DNA from: JALOAD01 sp023228995 [NCBI: Candidatus Muiribacterium halophilum]
GTDB taxonomy: Bacteria; Muiribacteriota; Muiribacteriia; Muiribacteriales
NCBI GenBank assembly: GCA_023228995.1
Contig: JALOAD010000002.1
Span: 1-64,000, forward strand
Direction of reading: 5' to 3'
DNA: 64,000 nt
Of the stretch, positions 27,647 through 37,629 are shown piece after piece (position 1 is the first letter of the stretch; every line of letters begins with the position of its first letter). Under the pieces are notes generated by a model. The model worked only from the letters and a program-made list of their open reading frames with translations. It was not told the origin of the DNA and made no database searches. The translations under genes and the position numbers were made by a program.

Positions 27647-27675
27647 TTGTAACAACCTTTGAAATGCTTTATAAT
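27647..27675 (+). promoter_or_regulatory. Predicted promoter of the BREX operon
   Basis: TTGTAA, 17 nt, TATAAT, about 31 nt before the brxA ATG, with AAGGTG as ribosome site. It is the only promoter-like sequence seen in the 106-bp gap, and gene spacing suggests the whole 14.5-kb operon is read from it. Confidence 0.6.
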
Positions 27676-27706
27676 GTTTTAAAAAGAATTAAGGTGTTTA
27701 TTATAT

Positions 27707-28315
27707 ATGGAATCTAAAAAATATTTAGCTGGCTATATTGCTGGTGGACTGCTTTTGATTAATTCTGTAAAAGCAGCTGAGCTTTTTATTGAGTATAAAG
27801 ATTGGCAGATAGTTAAAGATAATATTTTAAAAAACAATATTTTTCAATTAAGAACAAAAAGTGCATTATCCAGAATTTGCAGTGAGGTTATTTCTAGGTT
27901 AAAACATTTATCAACAAACGAACTTGAATTTTTAGTAATTGCCGTTTATCAGGAGCAGGGTTATTTATTATGGATTGCAATTTGTAGGCGATATAAAATT
28001 ATTGCAGAATTTGCTTTAGAGGTTTTGCGGGCGAATTTTTTAAAAATGGATTTAACTTTATATTCAGAATCATTTGATTTTTTCTTTGAATCAAAGGTTG
28101 AATATAATCCTGAGCTTGAATCTATTAGAGATTCAACAAAATATAAAATGAAACAGGTTTTATTTAAAATGCTTAAGGAGGCTGAAATAGTTAATGAGGT
28201 AAATTTAATTAATCAGATTTTTATTTCTAAAGATTTTTATAGAGCAATTCAGCAGGATAAAAAAGAAGATATCCTTTATTTACCTATATACGAGCCTAAT
28301 GCAAAAGGAATTTAA
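27707..28315 (+). CDS. brxA: BREX protein BrxA (DUF1819)
   Basis: 202 residues, typical BrxA length. Family features include YIAGGLLLINSVKAAELFIE and WQIVKDNILKNNIFQLRTKSAL at the N-terminus, YRIIAEFA-type sequence in the middle (CRRYKIIAEFALEVLRANFL) and a C-terminal KMLKEAEIVNE helix. BrxA is a small helical DNA-binding protein of type 1 BREX phage defence. First gene of the operon and 2 nt before brxB. No separate BrxR/WYL regulator gene precedes it. Confidence 0.93.
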   Translation: MESKKYLAGYIAGGLLLINSVKAAELFIEYKDWQIVKDNILKNNIFQLRTKSALSRICSEVISRLKHLSTNELEFLVIAVYQEQGYLLWIAICRRYKIIAEFALEVLRANFLKMDLTLYSESFDFFFESKVEYNPELESIRDSTKYKMKQVLFKMLKEAEIVNEVNLINQIFISKDFYRAIQQDKKEDILYLPIYEPNAKGI

Positions 28316-28317
28316 TA

Positions 28318-28932
28318 ATGATTAAAAATGTTGAGAATATGTCAATCAGGGATAGATTTGAGCATTTGTTCAATGTTATAAAAAGCGAAAGGTTTTTACA
28401 GATGAAAGGGATTGGAAATGAAGTTCCTTTTTTTATTTGTCCTTTTGTACCTTCAGATATGGTTGAGTTTCAAAAGCTTACGGTTAATCTTCAAAAAAAG
28501 TTAAAACAAAATGGTATAAATATTATTAATATTAATTTATATGATTTGGTTATTAAGCTGATAAAAGATCGTGGCAGCTGGGAAAAGTTTATTAATAGAG
28601 AAAGTGAATTTGAGAAAGAAAAATTGAAAGAAATGCTTCAATCAATGGTTGATATTCAAAAATATATTGCTCCAGAAATTGAAAAACTTGCAAATAATCC
28701 TGATATTCAAGTGGTTTTTTTATCGGGAGTAGGCGAGGTGTTTCCATATATTCGGTCGCATAATTTATTAAATAATTTGCAAAAATCTATTAAAACTAAG
28801 CCTTTAATTTTGTTTTTTCCTGGTAAATATACTCATTCTTTAGAAAAAGGAGCATCTCTTGATTTATTTGGTGTTTTCAAAAACGATAAATACTATCGGG
28901 CTTTTAATGTTTATGATTTTACTTGTCAATAA
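28318..28932 (+). CDS. brxB: BREX protein BrxB (DUF1788)
   Basis: 204 residues, usual BrxB size. Recognised by MSIRDRFEHLFNVIKSERFLQMKGIGNEVPFFICPF near the start, the DLYDLVIKL-like helix, QVVFLSGVGEVFPYIRSHNLLNNLQ, and LILFFPGKYTHSLEKGASLDLFG at the end. BrxB is a small core protein needed for BREX activity, thought to act as a structural link in the complex. Lies between brxA and brxC in canonical order. Confidence 0.95.
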   Translation: MIKNVENMSIRDRFEHLFNVIKSERFLQMKGIGNEVPFFICPFVPSDMVEFQKLTVNLQKKLKQNGINIININLYDLVIKLIKDRGSWEKFINRESEFEKEKLKEMLQSMVDIQKYIAPEIEKLANNPDIQVVFLSGVGEVFPYIRSHNLLNNLQKSIKTKPLILFFPGKYTHSLEKGASLDLFGVFKNDKYYRAFNVYDFTCQ

Positions 28933-28954
28933 TTATAATTAAAAGAGGTTTATT

Positions 28955-31900
28955 ATGATTTTAAAGGATATTTTTAAAAAACCGGTTGATAGAGCTATCG
29001 AGGGTGTTATAAAGGCTGATGATGATAGTCACTTAAAAAACGAATTTGAAGAATATGTTTTAACTAACGAGGTTTCGAAACAGCTTGAAACTTTTCTGGA
29101 TGAATATAATAATTATCAAAATGCCAATGGTGGCTGGATTTCTGGTTTTTTTGGTTCTGGTAAATCTCATTTATTAAAAATTTTATCTATTTTGATTGAA
29201 AACAGTGTTATTGATGGAGAAAATGCTTTAGATTTATTTATTGATAAGGTTAAAGATAACAAAATTTTAAAAGCTGAATTAGAAAAAGCTGTAAAAATTC
29301 CTTCAAAAAGTATTTTATTTAATATTGATCAACAGGCAGAGATTATTTCTACTGAAGAAACTGATGCTCTTCTTTCTGTTTTCGTTAAAGTTTTTGATAA
29401 TATGTGTGGATATTATGGAAAAACTGGATATATTGCCAAGTTTGAAAGAGATTTAGATAATAAAAATTTATATAATGATTTTAAATCTGAATATCAAAAG
29501 ATTGCAGGACAATCCTGGGAAACCGGAAGAGAAGAGCCCTTCTTTGAATTAGATAATATTGATAGGGCTTACGCAAAAGTTACAAATAACAGTATTGAGA
29601 GTGTAAAAAATATTATTGATAAATATCGCTCTGATTATAAGGTTTCAATTGATGATTTTGCTGAACAAGTCAAAAAGTATATTGATAATCAGGACAAAAA
29701 TTTCAGGTTGAATTTTTTTGTTGATGAAGTGGGTCAATATATTGCGGATAATGTTAAATTAATGACTAATTTACAGACGGTAGCGGAATCTCTGGCAACT
29801 AAATGTAAAGGCAGGGCATGGTTAATTGTAACAGCTCAAGAAGATATGGATTCTGTTGTGGGGGAAATGAAACAGCAGACAAATGATTTTTCTAAAATTC
29901 AGGCACGTTTTAAAAATAGAATGAAGCTTACAAGTGCTGATGTTTCAGAAGTTATTCAAAAAAGACTGCTTGAAAAAAAAGATAATGTTACTGATTTATT
30001 AAAAGATATTTATATTAAAGAAAATAATAATTTTCAGACTCGTTTTTCTTTTGCAGATGGTGCTCAGGATTATAAAAATTTTAAAGATGAAGAAAATTTT
30101 ATAAATATTTATCCATTTATTCCATATCAATTTTCTTTATTTCAGCAAGCTATTAAAAATTTATCTGATAAAAATGCTTTTGAAGGCAGACATAGTTCTG
30201 TTGGTGAGCGTTCTATGCTTGGTGTTTTTCAAGAGGTTGTTAAAACTCTTATGAACCAGAATATTGGTGAACTTGCAACTTTTGATTTAATGTTTGAAGG
30301 GATTAGAACATCTTTAAAAACAAATATTCAACATCCTATTCAACAAGCAGAAAATAATTTAAGTAATCCGTTTGCTATTAAAATTTTAAAAGTTTTATTA
30401 TTAGTTAAATATATTAAATCTTTCAGAGCGACTTGTCGTAATTTAAAAGTCTTAATGATAGATAGTTTTGAGCAGGACTTAGAGGAATTAAATAATAAAG
30501 TTCAGGAAGGTTTAAATATTTTAGAACAACAGACTTATATTCAGAGAAATGCAGAATTTTATGAATATTTAACTGATGAAGAAAAAGATATTGAGCAGGA
30601 AATAAAAAATACTGATTATGATATTACAGATATATATAAAGATTTAGAAAAACAAATTTTTAACAATATTTTGAGATCTTCAAAAATCAGATATAAATAC
30701 AATAATAATGATTATCCTTTTTCTCGAAAAGTTGATGATAAACTTTTTAATCAGGAATATGAATTATCAATTAATATAATTACACCATTTTACAAACAAA
30801 CGAGTTCAGAAGAATTAAAAATAAAAAGTATGGGGAATATGTCTGAGATACTAATTAAAATATCTGATGATGATAATTTTGTTAAAGATTTAATCCTTTC
30901 AAAACAGACAGAAAAATATGTAAATCAAAGCTATTCAACTGCTAATAAAGAAAGTGTCAAAAGAATTTTAGCCGAAAAACAAACACAAAATAACGAAAGA
31001 AATGTGCAGATTAAAGAAAAATTAATGGAATTATTATCAAAATCTGATTTTTATCTTAAAGGGAAAAAAATAGAAAGTAATTTAACCGATCCTAAAGAGA
31101 AGATAACTCAGGAATTTGAACATTTAATTGAATTAACTTATACAAATCTTAAAATGCTTGATGATAAAAATTATACAGAAGATGATATATCTGAGATTTT
31201 AAAAAAAGGTAGTGATTCTTTATATTCGACGGGTCAGATTAAGTTGACAGAAGCTGAAAGTGAGGTTTTTAATTTTATTCAGAGAGAAATAAAGAAAGGG
31301 TTAAGAATCAATCTTAAAAATATTATAGATAATTTCAATAAAAAACCTTATGGCTGGAAACATGCTGGTATTTTATGTGTATTAGCCAGTTTATCAGCTA
31401 AAGGAAAAATTGAATGTAAATCTGATTCAAATGTTTTAGAAGGGAATATATTAGAAAACAGCTTAAGAAAAACAGCTGGTTATTCTAATATAATTGTAAT
31501 TCCTCAAATTGAATTTACTCCAGGGCAGATAAAGATTTTGAAAAATTTTTATAATGATTTTTTTAATAAAATTTCAGTTGATGAACCCAAAATTTTAGTT
31601 AATGAATTAAAATCTGAAATAAAAACATTGATTAATCAGATAAATGATTGGTTAAATCAAAAATCAACTTTTAATTTTCTTGATATTTTAATTCCATTTA
31701 AACAAAAATTAGAGTCAATTTCAGATAAAGACTTTAACTGGTATTTTACAGATTTTAAAAATTATATCGATGAACTTTTAGATTTAAAGTTAGATATATA
31801 TGACCCATTAGCTAATTTTATGAATGGTGAGCAAAAATCAATTTATATTGAAACAAAGAAATTTTTAGAAAATCAGAGAGATAATATCAGATATGTTGAA

Positions 31901-32467
31901 AATGCTGAAGTTTCAGAACTGACAGAAATACTGGAGAATAAAAATTGTTTTAAAGGTAATAGTATTAATAAGTTAAAGACAATAAAAAGTGAGATTGAAA
32001 ATAAAATCAAAGAACAAATTAATAATGAAAAGAATAATGGTAAAGAGCAAATAACAGAAAAAATAAATGATTTAAAAGAAACAGATGATTTTAAAAAATT
32101 ATCAAATGAGAAGCAGTTAGATATAATTGAAAAAATTAATTGTCAAATTAGAGAAATGGAGATGATTTTCAGTATTCCTTCTATTAAAGATATTGTTAGA
32201 AATTTTAAAGATGAAATATATCCTAAATTAATCCGGGAAATTCATATATTAGCTAATCCAGTAATTACAAAAACAGTTCAAACAGATGATAAAAAAACTG
32301 ATACAAAACCAGCAAAAAAAACAGAATTTATAAAATACAATGATTTGAAATTCGATTACAAGAAAAATGTCCTTTCAACAGAAGAAGATATTCAAGATTA
32401 CTTAAATGAAATCAAGAAATCTTTGGATTCAGAAATAAAAAAAGGGAATAAGGTAATTATACAATGA
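28955..32467 (+). CDS. brxC: BREX ATPase BrxC
   Basis: 1170 residues, within the family range of about 1150-1250. N-terminal P-loop: GFFGSGKSH with K70 after YQNANGGWIS, and FFVDEVGQYIADN as the Walker B region near residue 255. The rest is a long helical body with a short Lys-rich segment near the C-terminus. BrxC is the large STAND-like ATPase required for both methylation and phage exclusion in type 1 BREX. AGAGG before ATG 28955. Its stop overlaps the next gene by ATGA, and that next gene is not a standard BREX gene. Confidence 0.95.
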   Translation: MILKDIFKKPVDRAIEGVIKADDDSHLKNEFEEYVLTNEVSKQLETFLDEYNNYQNANGGWISGFFGSGKSHLLKILSILIENSVIDGENALDLFIDKVKDNKILKAELEKAVKIPSKSILFNIDQQAEIISTEETDALLSVFVKVFDNMCGYYGKTGYIAKFERDLDNKNLYNDFKSEYQKIAGQSWETGREEPFFELDNIDRAYAKVTNNSIESVKNIIDKYRSDYKVSIDDFAEQVKKYIDNQDKNFRLNFFVDEVGQYIADNVKLMTNLQTVAESLATKCKGRAWLIVTAQEDMDSVVGEMKQQTNDFSKIQARFKNRMKLTSADVSEVIQKRLLEKKDNVTDLLKDIYIKENNNFQTRFSFADGAQDYKNFKDEENFINIYPFIPYQFSLFQQAIKNLSDKNAFEGRHSSVGERSMLGVFQEVVKTLMNQNIGELATFDLMFEGIRTSLKTNIQHPIQQAENNLSNPFAIKILKVLLLVKYIKSFRATCRNLKVLMIDSFEQDLEELNNKVQEGLNILEQQTYIQRNAEFYEYLTDEEKDIEQEIKNTDYDITDIYKDLEKQIFNNILRSSKIRYKYNNNDYPFSRKVDDKLFNQEYELSINIITPFYKQTSSEELKIKSMGNMSEILIKISDDDNFVKDLILSKQTEKYVNQSYSTANKESVKRILAEKQTQNNERNVQIKEKLMELLSKSDFYLKGKKIESNLTDPKEKITQEFEHLIELTYTNLKMLDDKNYTEDDISEILKKGSDSLYSTGQIKLTEAESEVFNFIQREIKKGLRINLKNIIDNFNKKPYGWKHAGILCVLASLSAKGKIECKSDSNVLEGNILENSLRKTAGYSNIIVIPQIEFTPGQIKILKNFYNDFFNKISVDEPKILVNELKSEIKTLINQINDWLNQKSTFNFLDILIPFKQKLESISDKDFNWYFTDFKNYIDELLDLKLDIYDPLANFMNGEQKSIYIETKKFLENQRDNIRYVENAEVSELTEILENKNCFKGNSINKLKTIKSEIENKIKEQINNEKNNGKEQITEKINDLKETDDFKKLSNEKQLDIIEKINCQIREMEMIFSIPSIKDIVRNFKDEIYPKLIREIHILANPVITKTVQTDDKKTDTKPAKKTEFIKYNDLKFDYKKNVLSTEEDIQDYLNEIKKSLDSEIKKGNKVIIQ

Positions 32468-33534
32468 TAAAAGAATTAAAATTACAAAACTTCACAGTTT
32501 TTAATGATATTAATATTGATTTTTCACCAAAAATAAATATTATAATTGGTGAAAATGGCACTGGCAAATCTCATTTATTAAAATTAGCATATTCCTTATG
32601 TAATTCCAAAAAAAAAGATAATCAATTATATTTTTCAGAAGAAGAAAATGAATCAATCATTTCAGAAAACCTTATTAAATATTTTATGCCTGAAGATAAT
32701 ATTTTGACAAAATTAAAAAATTCAAAAAATAAAAATAAAAAAACAATGGTTTTTGCTGATTTTGAAAATAACGGTGAAGTATCAAATATAAAATTTGAAT
32801 TTAATAAAAACTCAAAAAATGTTAAAATAAATAAAAACAATAACTTTGAATATTATAATAAAATATCAACATTTATTCCTGCCAAAGAAGTTATATCGAT
32901 AATGAAAGGATTCAGTTCTTTGTATGAAAAATACCAACTTTCATTTGATAAAACTTACTATGATCTATGTGTTCAATTAGACCTTCCTGAAATTCGTTAT
33001 GAAAAACTTTTTGAAAAATCAAAATGGATTATAAAAGATATTGAAAAAATATGCGGAGGTTCCTTCAAGTTTTATGGAAGCGGAAAAGTAACCTTTGTTT
33101 CAGATAATACAAAAGATGAATATTCTGCAAATACTATTGCAGAAGGTTTTAGAAAAGCTGGAATCCTAGCAAGATTATTAAAGGTCGGGTTAATCAATCC
33201 CGGCGAATCAGGACCTTTATTCTGGGATGAACCTGAAGCTAATTTCAATCCAAAATTAATTAAAAAAATTGTTGAGATTTTATTAGAATTAGCCAGAAAT
33301 GGTCAACAGATAATAATTGCTACACATGATTATATCCTGCTTAAATGGTTTGATGTTTTATCAGATAAAAACAAAGATGATCATATACTTTATCATTCAT
33401 TACAAAAAACAGAGAAATCAGAAATAATAGTTAAAACTACCGAGGATTATTCTGAAATAAATGATTCGGCGATTTTTGAAACATATAGAGAAATATTTGA
33501 CAGTGAAATCACAAAAAAGCTGGAGAATTTATGA
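32464..33534 (+). CDS. AAA (ABC/SMC-type) ATPase embedded in the BREX operon
   Basis: 356 residues. Walker A is GENGTGKSH (29-37, K35), Walker B is LFWDEPEANF with D255/E256, and an H-loop ATHDY has H288, so the ATPase looks complete. The signature-like region (NTIAEGFRKAGILARLLKVG) fits AAA_15/AAA_21 enzymes of the OLD/RecF type. There is no Toprim nuclease domain at the C-terminus, unlike OLD proteins. ATGA overlaps on both sides tie it to brxC and to the small nuclease-like gene. Such ATPases commonly sense phage and unleash an effector; here the effector is probably the neighbour (inference). Confidence 0.85.
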   Translation: MIKELKLQNFTVFNDINIDFSPKINIIIGENGTGKSHLLKLAYSLCNSKKKDNQLYFSEEENESIISENLIKYFMPEDNILTKLKNSKNKNKKTMVFADFENNGEVSNIKFEFNKNSKNVKINKNNNFEYYNKISTFIPAKEVISIMKGFSSLYEKYQLSFDKTYYDLCVQLDLPEIRYEKLFEKSKWIIKDIEKICGGSFKFYGSGKVTFVSDNTKDEYSANTIAEGFRKAGILARLLKVGLINPGESGPLFWDEPEANFNPKLIKKIVEILLELARNGQQIIIATHDYILLKWFDVLSDKNKDDHILYHSLQKTEKSEIIVKTTEDYSEINDSAIFETYREIFDSEITKKLENL

Positions 33535-34061
33535 TTGAATTTACCGAAGGGGAACTAAAAATTAATTTTAATGATAGTAAAATTGAAAATTTTCAAAAGT
33601 TAGATACCCAGGGAAAAACAATACCTCAAGGTATGAAATTTGTTGATATAGTGTTTAATAAAAATGATGTAACATATATGATTGAAATAAAAAATCCATC
33701 AAATTCTAATAGTCAAGCTAATCAAATAACAAAATATTTAACAAAACTTAAAAATAATGAAATCATTAACCATGAGTTAGTTCCAAAAGCAAGAGATTCA
33801 TATACATATTTACATCTTATGAAAGAAAATAAAGAAAATTTAATATATATTGTATTGTTAGGAATTGAGAAGTTATTCGATGAAAACGATAGAGCAACAT
33901 TTTTATTAAATTTTAATGATAGATTAAAGTCAAATATAAAAAAAGAATGCGACAGACCATGGGAAAGACAGTATATTAAAAATATATTAGTTTTTTCAAT
34001 AGAAGACTGGAATATAAATTTTAAAAATTGGAAAATATCAAGAAATATTAAAGAGGGATAA
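33531..34061 (+). CDS. Predicted PD-(D/E)XK nuclease, partner of the AAA ATPase
   Basis: 176 residues, no close family recognised. A minimal PD-(D/E)XK core is visible: D39 in KFVDIVFNK, then 12 residues to E52-I-K54 in YMIEIKNP, followed by a helix with Q62 and Q65 (NSQANQITKYLTKL), consistent with the fold's conserved helix. After that comes LIYIVLLGIEKL and a C-terminal region with KKECDRPWERQYIKNILVFS. ATG overlaps the ATPase stop, and pglX follows after 1 nt. Proposed effector nuclease of an ATPase-nuclease module inside BREX. The motif is seen; the activity is inferred. Confidence 0.7.
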   Translation: MIEFTEGELKINFNDSKIENFQKLDTQGKTIPQGMKFVDIVFNKNDVTYMIEIKNPSNSNSQANQITKYLTKLKNNEIINHELVPKARDSYTYLHLMKENKENLIYIVLLGIEKLFDENDRATFLLNFNDRLKSNIKKECDRPWERQYIKNILVFSIEDWNINFKNWKISRNIKEG

Positions 34062-34062
34062 A

Positions 34063-37000
34063 ATGGATACACAAAAATTAAAACAGTTTGCACAATATGC
34101 ACGCAGATATTTATTAGAACAGGTTGAAACAAAATTGAATTTTGTTTTATCACCCGGGCATATTTCACATAGAGAAAAGCCAGAATCTGTAAAAAAGCTT
34201 AATGAAGCTATAGAAAATACAAGTAAAGAGCAGTTAATAGAAAAAGTTGCTTATATATGGTTTAACAGATTTTGTGCATTAAGATATATGGATATAAAAA
34301 ATTTAAATAAAATAAATGTTATTTCACCAAGGCTGGGGGATTCTCAGCCTGAAATACTTGCCGAAGCAAAAGCAGGAATAATTGATGAAGAAATTTTTAA
34401 AACAGATGATTCAGAAAAAATCTTAAATTTAATTAACGGACAAATTCCTTCAGATAATCCTCAAGCTGAAGCATATCATATTCTGATTGTAGGAATATGT
34501 AATCATTTAAATAAATTTATGCCGTTTTTATTCCAAAAAATTGATGATTATACAGAGCTTTTAATTCCTGATGATTTATTATCAGGAAAATCGATTTTAG
34601 CATATACAAGAGAAGCATTAACTCCTGAAATGTGTGAAAATATAGAAGTGATTGGCTGGTTATATCAATATTATATTTCAGAAAAAAAAGATGAAGTATT
34701 CAAACTGATGAAAAAAAACAAAAAAATTAACCCTGAAAGTATCCCGGCAGCAACTCAGCTTTTTACACCAAACTGGATTGTTAGATATATGGTTGATAAT
34801 TCACTGGGTAGATTATGGATGTTGAATAATCCTGATTCAAAATTAATCAATGAAATGGAATATTATATTAAAGATTATGAAGAAAATATTGATTTTTTAA
34901 AAATTAAAAATCCCGAAGAAATCACTGTTTGCGATCCATCATGTGGTTCCGGCCATATATTAGTATATGCATTTGATTTATTATTTAAAATATATAATGA
35001 ACAGGGATATAATATTACAGAAATTCCAGAATTGATTTTAAAAAATAATTTATATGGAATAGAAATAGATGAAAGAGCAGCAGAACTAGCTTCTTTTGCT
35101 TTAACAATGAAAGCATGTGAAAAAAATAAAAGATTTTTAAATAAAAAAGTTTATCCCAAAATATGTGCTTTAAATAAAGAATTTATTGATCCAAATAAAT
35201 TTTCTCAAATAGCCAAACAATTAGAAAACGATTTGTTTGCAGAACCGGTTATTGAATTATTAAAAGAATTTGAAAATGTTGATAATTATGGCTCTTTAAT
35301 TAATCCAGAGAAAATTGATATTGAATATATTTTAGATAAATTAAAAGAAAAAGATTTTTCATTTAATTTATATTTAAGAGAAACTTATGAAAATTTAATC
35401 AAAATATTTGATCAAATGAGATATTTAAAAACAAAATATCATTGTGTAATTACAAATCCCCCATATATGGGAAATAAGGGTATGAATGATGATTTAAAAA
35501 AATATCTAATTAAAAATTATAAACATACAAAATCTGATCTTTTTTCTGCTTTTATTGAAAGATGTGTTCAAATGACGATAAAACAAGGTTTTACTTCAAT
35601 GGTAACTATGCAGAGCTGGATGTTTTTATCATCGTATGAAAAGTTCAGGGAGAAATTATTAAATGATACAAATATTCAATCTATGGCTCATTTAGGACCA
35701 AGAGCTTTTGATAGTATAAGTGGAGAAGTTGTTCAAGCAACAACATTTATATTACAAAAGTATTATAGTAAATATTCTGAGGGTGTTTTTTTAAGAGTAG
35801 TTGATGAAAAAAATGAAAAAGAAAAATCAGATAAAATGAAAAAAATATTAAAGATTTATAATTCTGATGAGAAATCTTACAAAAATATTGCAGATTTTTA
35901 CAAAACCCCTTCGGCAGAATTTAAAAAAATTCCTGGTAGTCCAATAGCTTATTGGGTAAGCGAAAAAATACGAAACTTATTTACTAAAGGAAATAATCTG
36001 TTTAATTATGGTACACCTAGAGCAGGTATGATAACAGGTAATAATACTAAATTTGTAAGGTTATTTCATGAAATAAGCTTTAATAATATTGGATTTAATT
36101 TTAATTCAAGAGAAAATGCATCAAAATCCAATAAAAAATGGTTTCCTTATCAAAAAGGCGGGCCTTTTAGAAAAAATTATGGAAATAATGAATTTGTTGT
36201 TAATTATAAAAATGACGGATATGAATTAAAGACAACTAAAAATAATAAAGGTAAAGTTCCAGCACATGCTTTTAATGAAAACTTTATATTTAAACCTAAT
36301 ATAAATTGGTCTGCAATTAGTTCTTCTAATTTTTCATGTAGAGTTAATAGTAATGGATTTTTATTTGATGCAAGCGGTTCTGCTTTTTTTATTGATAGTG
36401 AATTATTAAAATTAGTTTCTTCTTTTTTAAATTCCAATATTACTCAATATTTATTAAAAGCAATTAATCCTACAATAAATTATCAAGCTTGGGAAATTGC
36501 AAGTCTTCCATTGGTTAATATAGATGGAATTAAAGAAAATATTAATTATAATATGATTCAACTACTTATTAAAAGTAAATCCGACTGGGATGCTTTTGAA
36601 CGTTCATGGGATTTTAAGAAAAATCCTTTACTTATATCTGAATTTAAAAAGGATAATTTTGAACAAACATATAATAATATTAGAAAATACTGGATAGAGC
36701 AGACTTTAGAAATGCAGAAACTTGAAGAAGAAAATAATAAAATTTTTATAAAAGCATATGATTTAGAAGATGAAATAAGTCCTGATGTTCCTTTAAAAGA
36801 AATAACTTTAACTTGTAATCCATTTTATAGATATAATACTGATGTAAACCAAAAAGAAAAAGAATTCCCTCATGATGAGAAATTAGAAAATAGATTACTT
36901 GTTGATACTATCAAAGAATTTATATCTTATGCTGTTGGCTGTATGTTTGGTAGATATTCTCTGGATAAAGAAGGGCTTATATTAGCTAATCAGGGCGAAA

Positions 37001-37629
37001 CTTTAGAGGATTATTTAAAAAAAGTTCCTGAGCCATCTTTTTGTCCTGATAAAAACAATGTAATTCCAGTATTAAGTGAAAATTATTTCAAAGATGATAT
37101 TGTAGATAAATTTCATAAATTCCTCAAAGTAACTTTTGGCGAAAGTGAATTTATGAATAATCTAAAATTTATAGAAGATAATCTGGGTAAAAACATTCGT
37201 AATTATTTTTTAAAAGATTTTTATAAAGACCATATTCAAACATATAAAAAACGCCCGATTTACTGGATGTTTTCAAGTCCTAATAATAGTTTTAATGTTT
37301 TAATTTATATGCATAGATATAAAAGCGATACATTAAGCATTATTTTAAATGGATATTTAAAAGAATTCAGAGCAAAATTACAAGCTAGTTTAGAACATTA
37401 TAAAGTTATTGAAACTAAATCAGATATCGATAAATCTGAAAAAACTCAAGCAATAAATAAAATAGCAGAATTAAAAAAAATTATAAATGAATTAGATGAA
37501 TATGAAAGAGATTATATTTATCCTATGGCTGTGAAAAAAATAGAAATAGACCTTGATGATGGAGTAAAAGTTAATTATGTTAAATTTAACGGAGTTTTAA
37601 AAGAAGTAAAAGGATTATCAGATGAATAG
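34063..37629 (+). CDS. pglX: BREX adenine-specific DNA methyltransferase PglX
   Basis: 1188 residues, standard for type 1 BREX PglX. Methyltransferase motif I is DPSCGSGH (291-298), followed by YGIEIDERAAELASFAL, and catalytic motif IV is NPPY (465-468). N-terminal part has the family's MDTQKLKQFAQYARRYLLEQV start; the C-terminal half should be the target recognition region. It methylates a non-palindromic site at N6-adenine, marking self DNA. Preceded by GAGGG. Overlaps pglZ by 8 nt. Together with PglZ, BrxC and BrxL it forms the core of the defence. Confidence 0.96.
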   Translation: MDTQKLKQFAQYARRYLLEQVETKLNFVLSPGHISHREKPESVKKLNEAIENTSKEQLIEKVAYIWFNRFCALRYMDIKNLNKINVISPRLGDSQPEILAEAKAGIIDEEIFKTDDSEKILNLINGQIPSDNPQAEAYHILIVGICNHLNKFMPFLFQKIDDYTELLIPDDLLSGKSILAYTREALTPEMCENIEVIGWLYQYYISEKKDEVFKLMKKNKKINPESIPAATQLFTPNWIVRYMVDNSLGRLWMLNNPDSKLINEMEYYIKDYEENIDFLKIKNPEEITVCDPSCGSGHILVYAFDLLFKIYNEQGYNITEIPELILKNNLYGIEIDERAAELASFALTMKACEKNKRFLNKKVYPKICALNKEFIDPNKFSQIAKQLENDLFAEPVIELLKEFENVDNYGSLINPEKIDIEYILDKLKEKDFSFNLYLRETYENLIKIFDQMRYLKTKYHCVITNPPYMGNKGMNDDLKKYLIKNYKHTKSDLFSAFIERCVQMTIKQGFTSMVTMQSWMFLSSYEKFREKLLNDTNIQSMAHLGPRAFDSISGEVVQATTFILQKYYSKYSEGVFLRVVDEKNEKEKSDKMKKILKIYNSDEKSYKNIADFYKTPSAEFKKIPGSPIAYWVSEKIRNLFTKGNNLFNYGTPRAGMITGNNTKFVRLFHEISFNNIGFNFNSRENASKSNKKWFPYQKGGPFRKNYGNNEFVVNYKNDGYELKTTKNNKGKVPAHAFNENFIFKPNINWSAISSSNFSCRVNSNGFLFDASGSAFFIDSELLKLVSSFLNSNITQYLLKAINPTINYQAWEIASLPLVNIDGIKENINYNMIQLLIKSKSDWDAFERSWDFKKNPLLISEFKKDNFEQTYNNIRKYWIEQTLEMQKLEEENNKIFIKAYDLEDEISPDVPLKEITLTCNPFYRYNTDVNQKEKEFPHDEKLENRLLVDTIKEFISYAVGCMFGRYSLDKEGLILANQGETLEDYLKKVPEPSFCPDKNNVIPVLSENYFKDDIVDKFHKFLKVTFGESEFMNNLKFIEDNLGKNIRNYFLKDFYKDHIQTYKKRPIYWMFSSPNNSFNVLIYMHRYKSDTLSIILNGYLKEFRAKLQASLEHYKVIETKSDIDKSEKTQAINKIAELKKIINELDEYERDYIYPMAVKKIEIDLDDGVKVNYVKFNGVLKEVKGLSDE

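Noticed and set aside
32464-34061. PARIS (AriA/AriB) defence system
   Set aside because: The partner protein shows a PD-(D/E)XK-like core and no Toprim/DUF4435 features; only the ATPase-plus-effector logic is similar.
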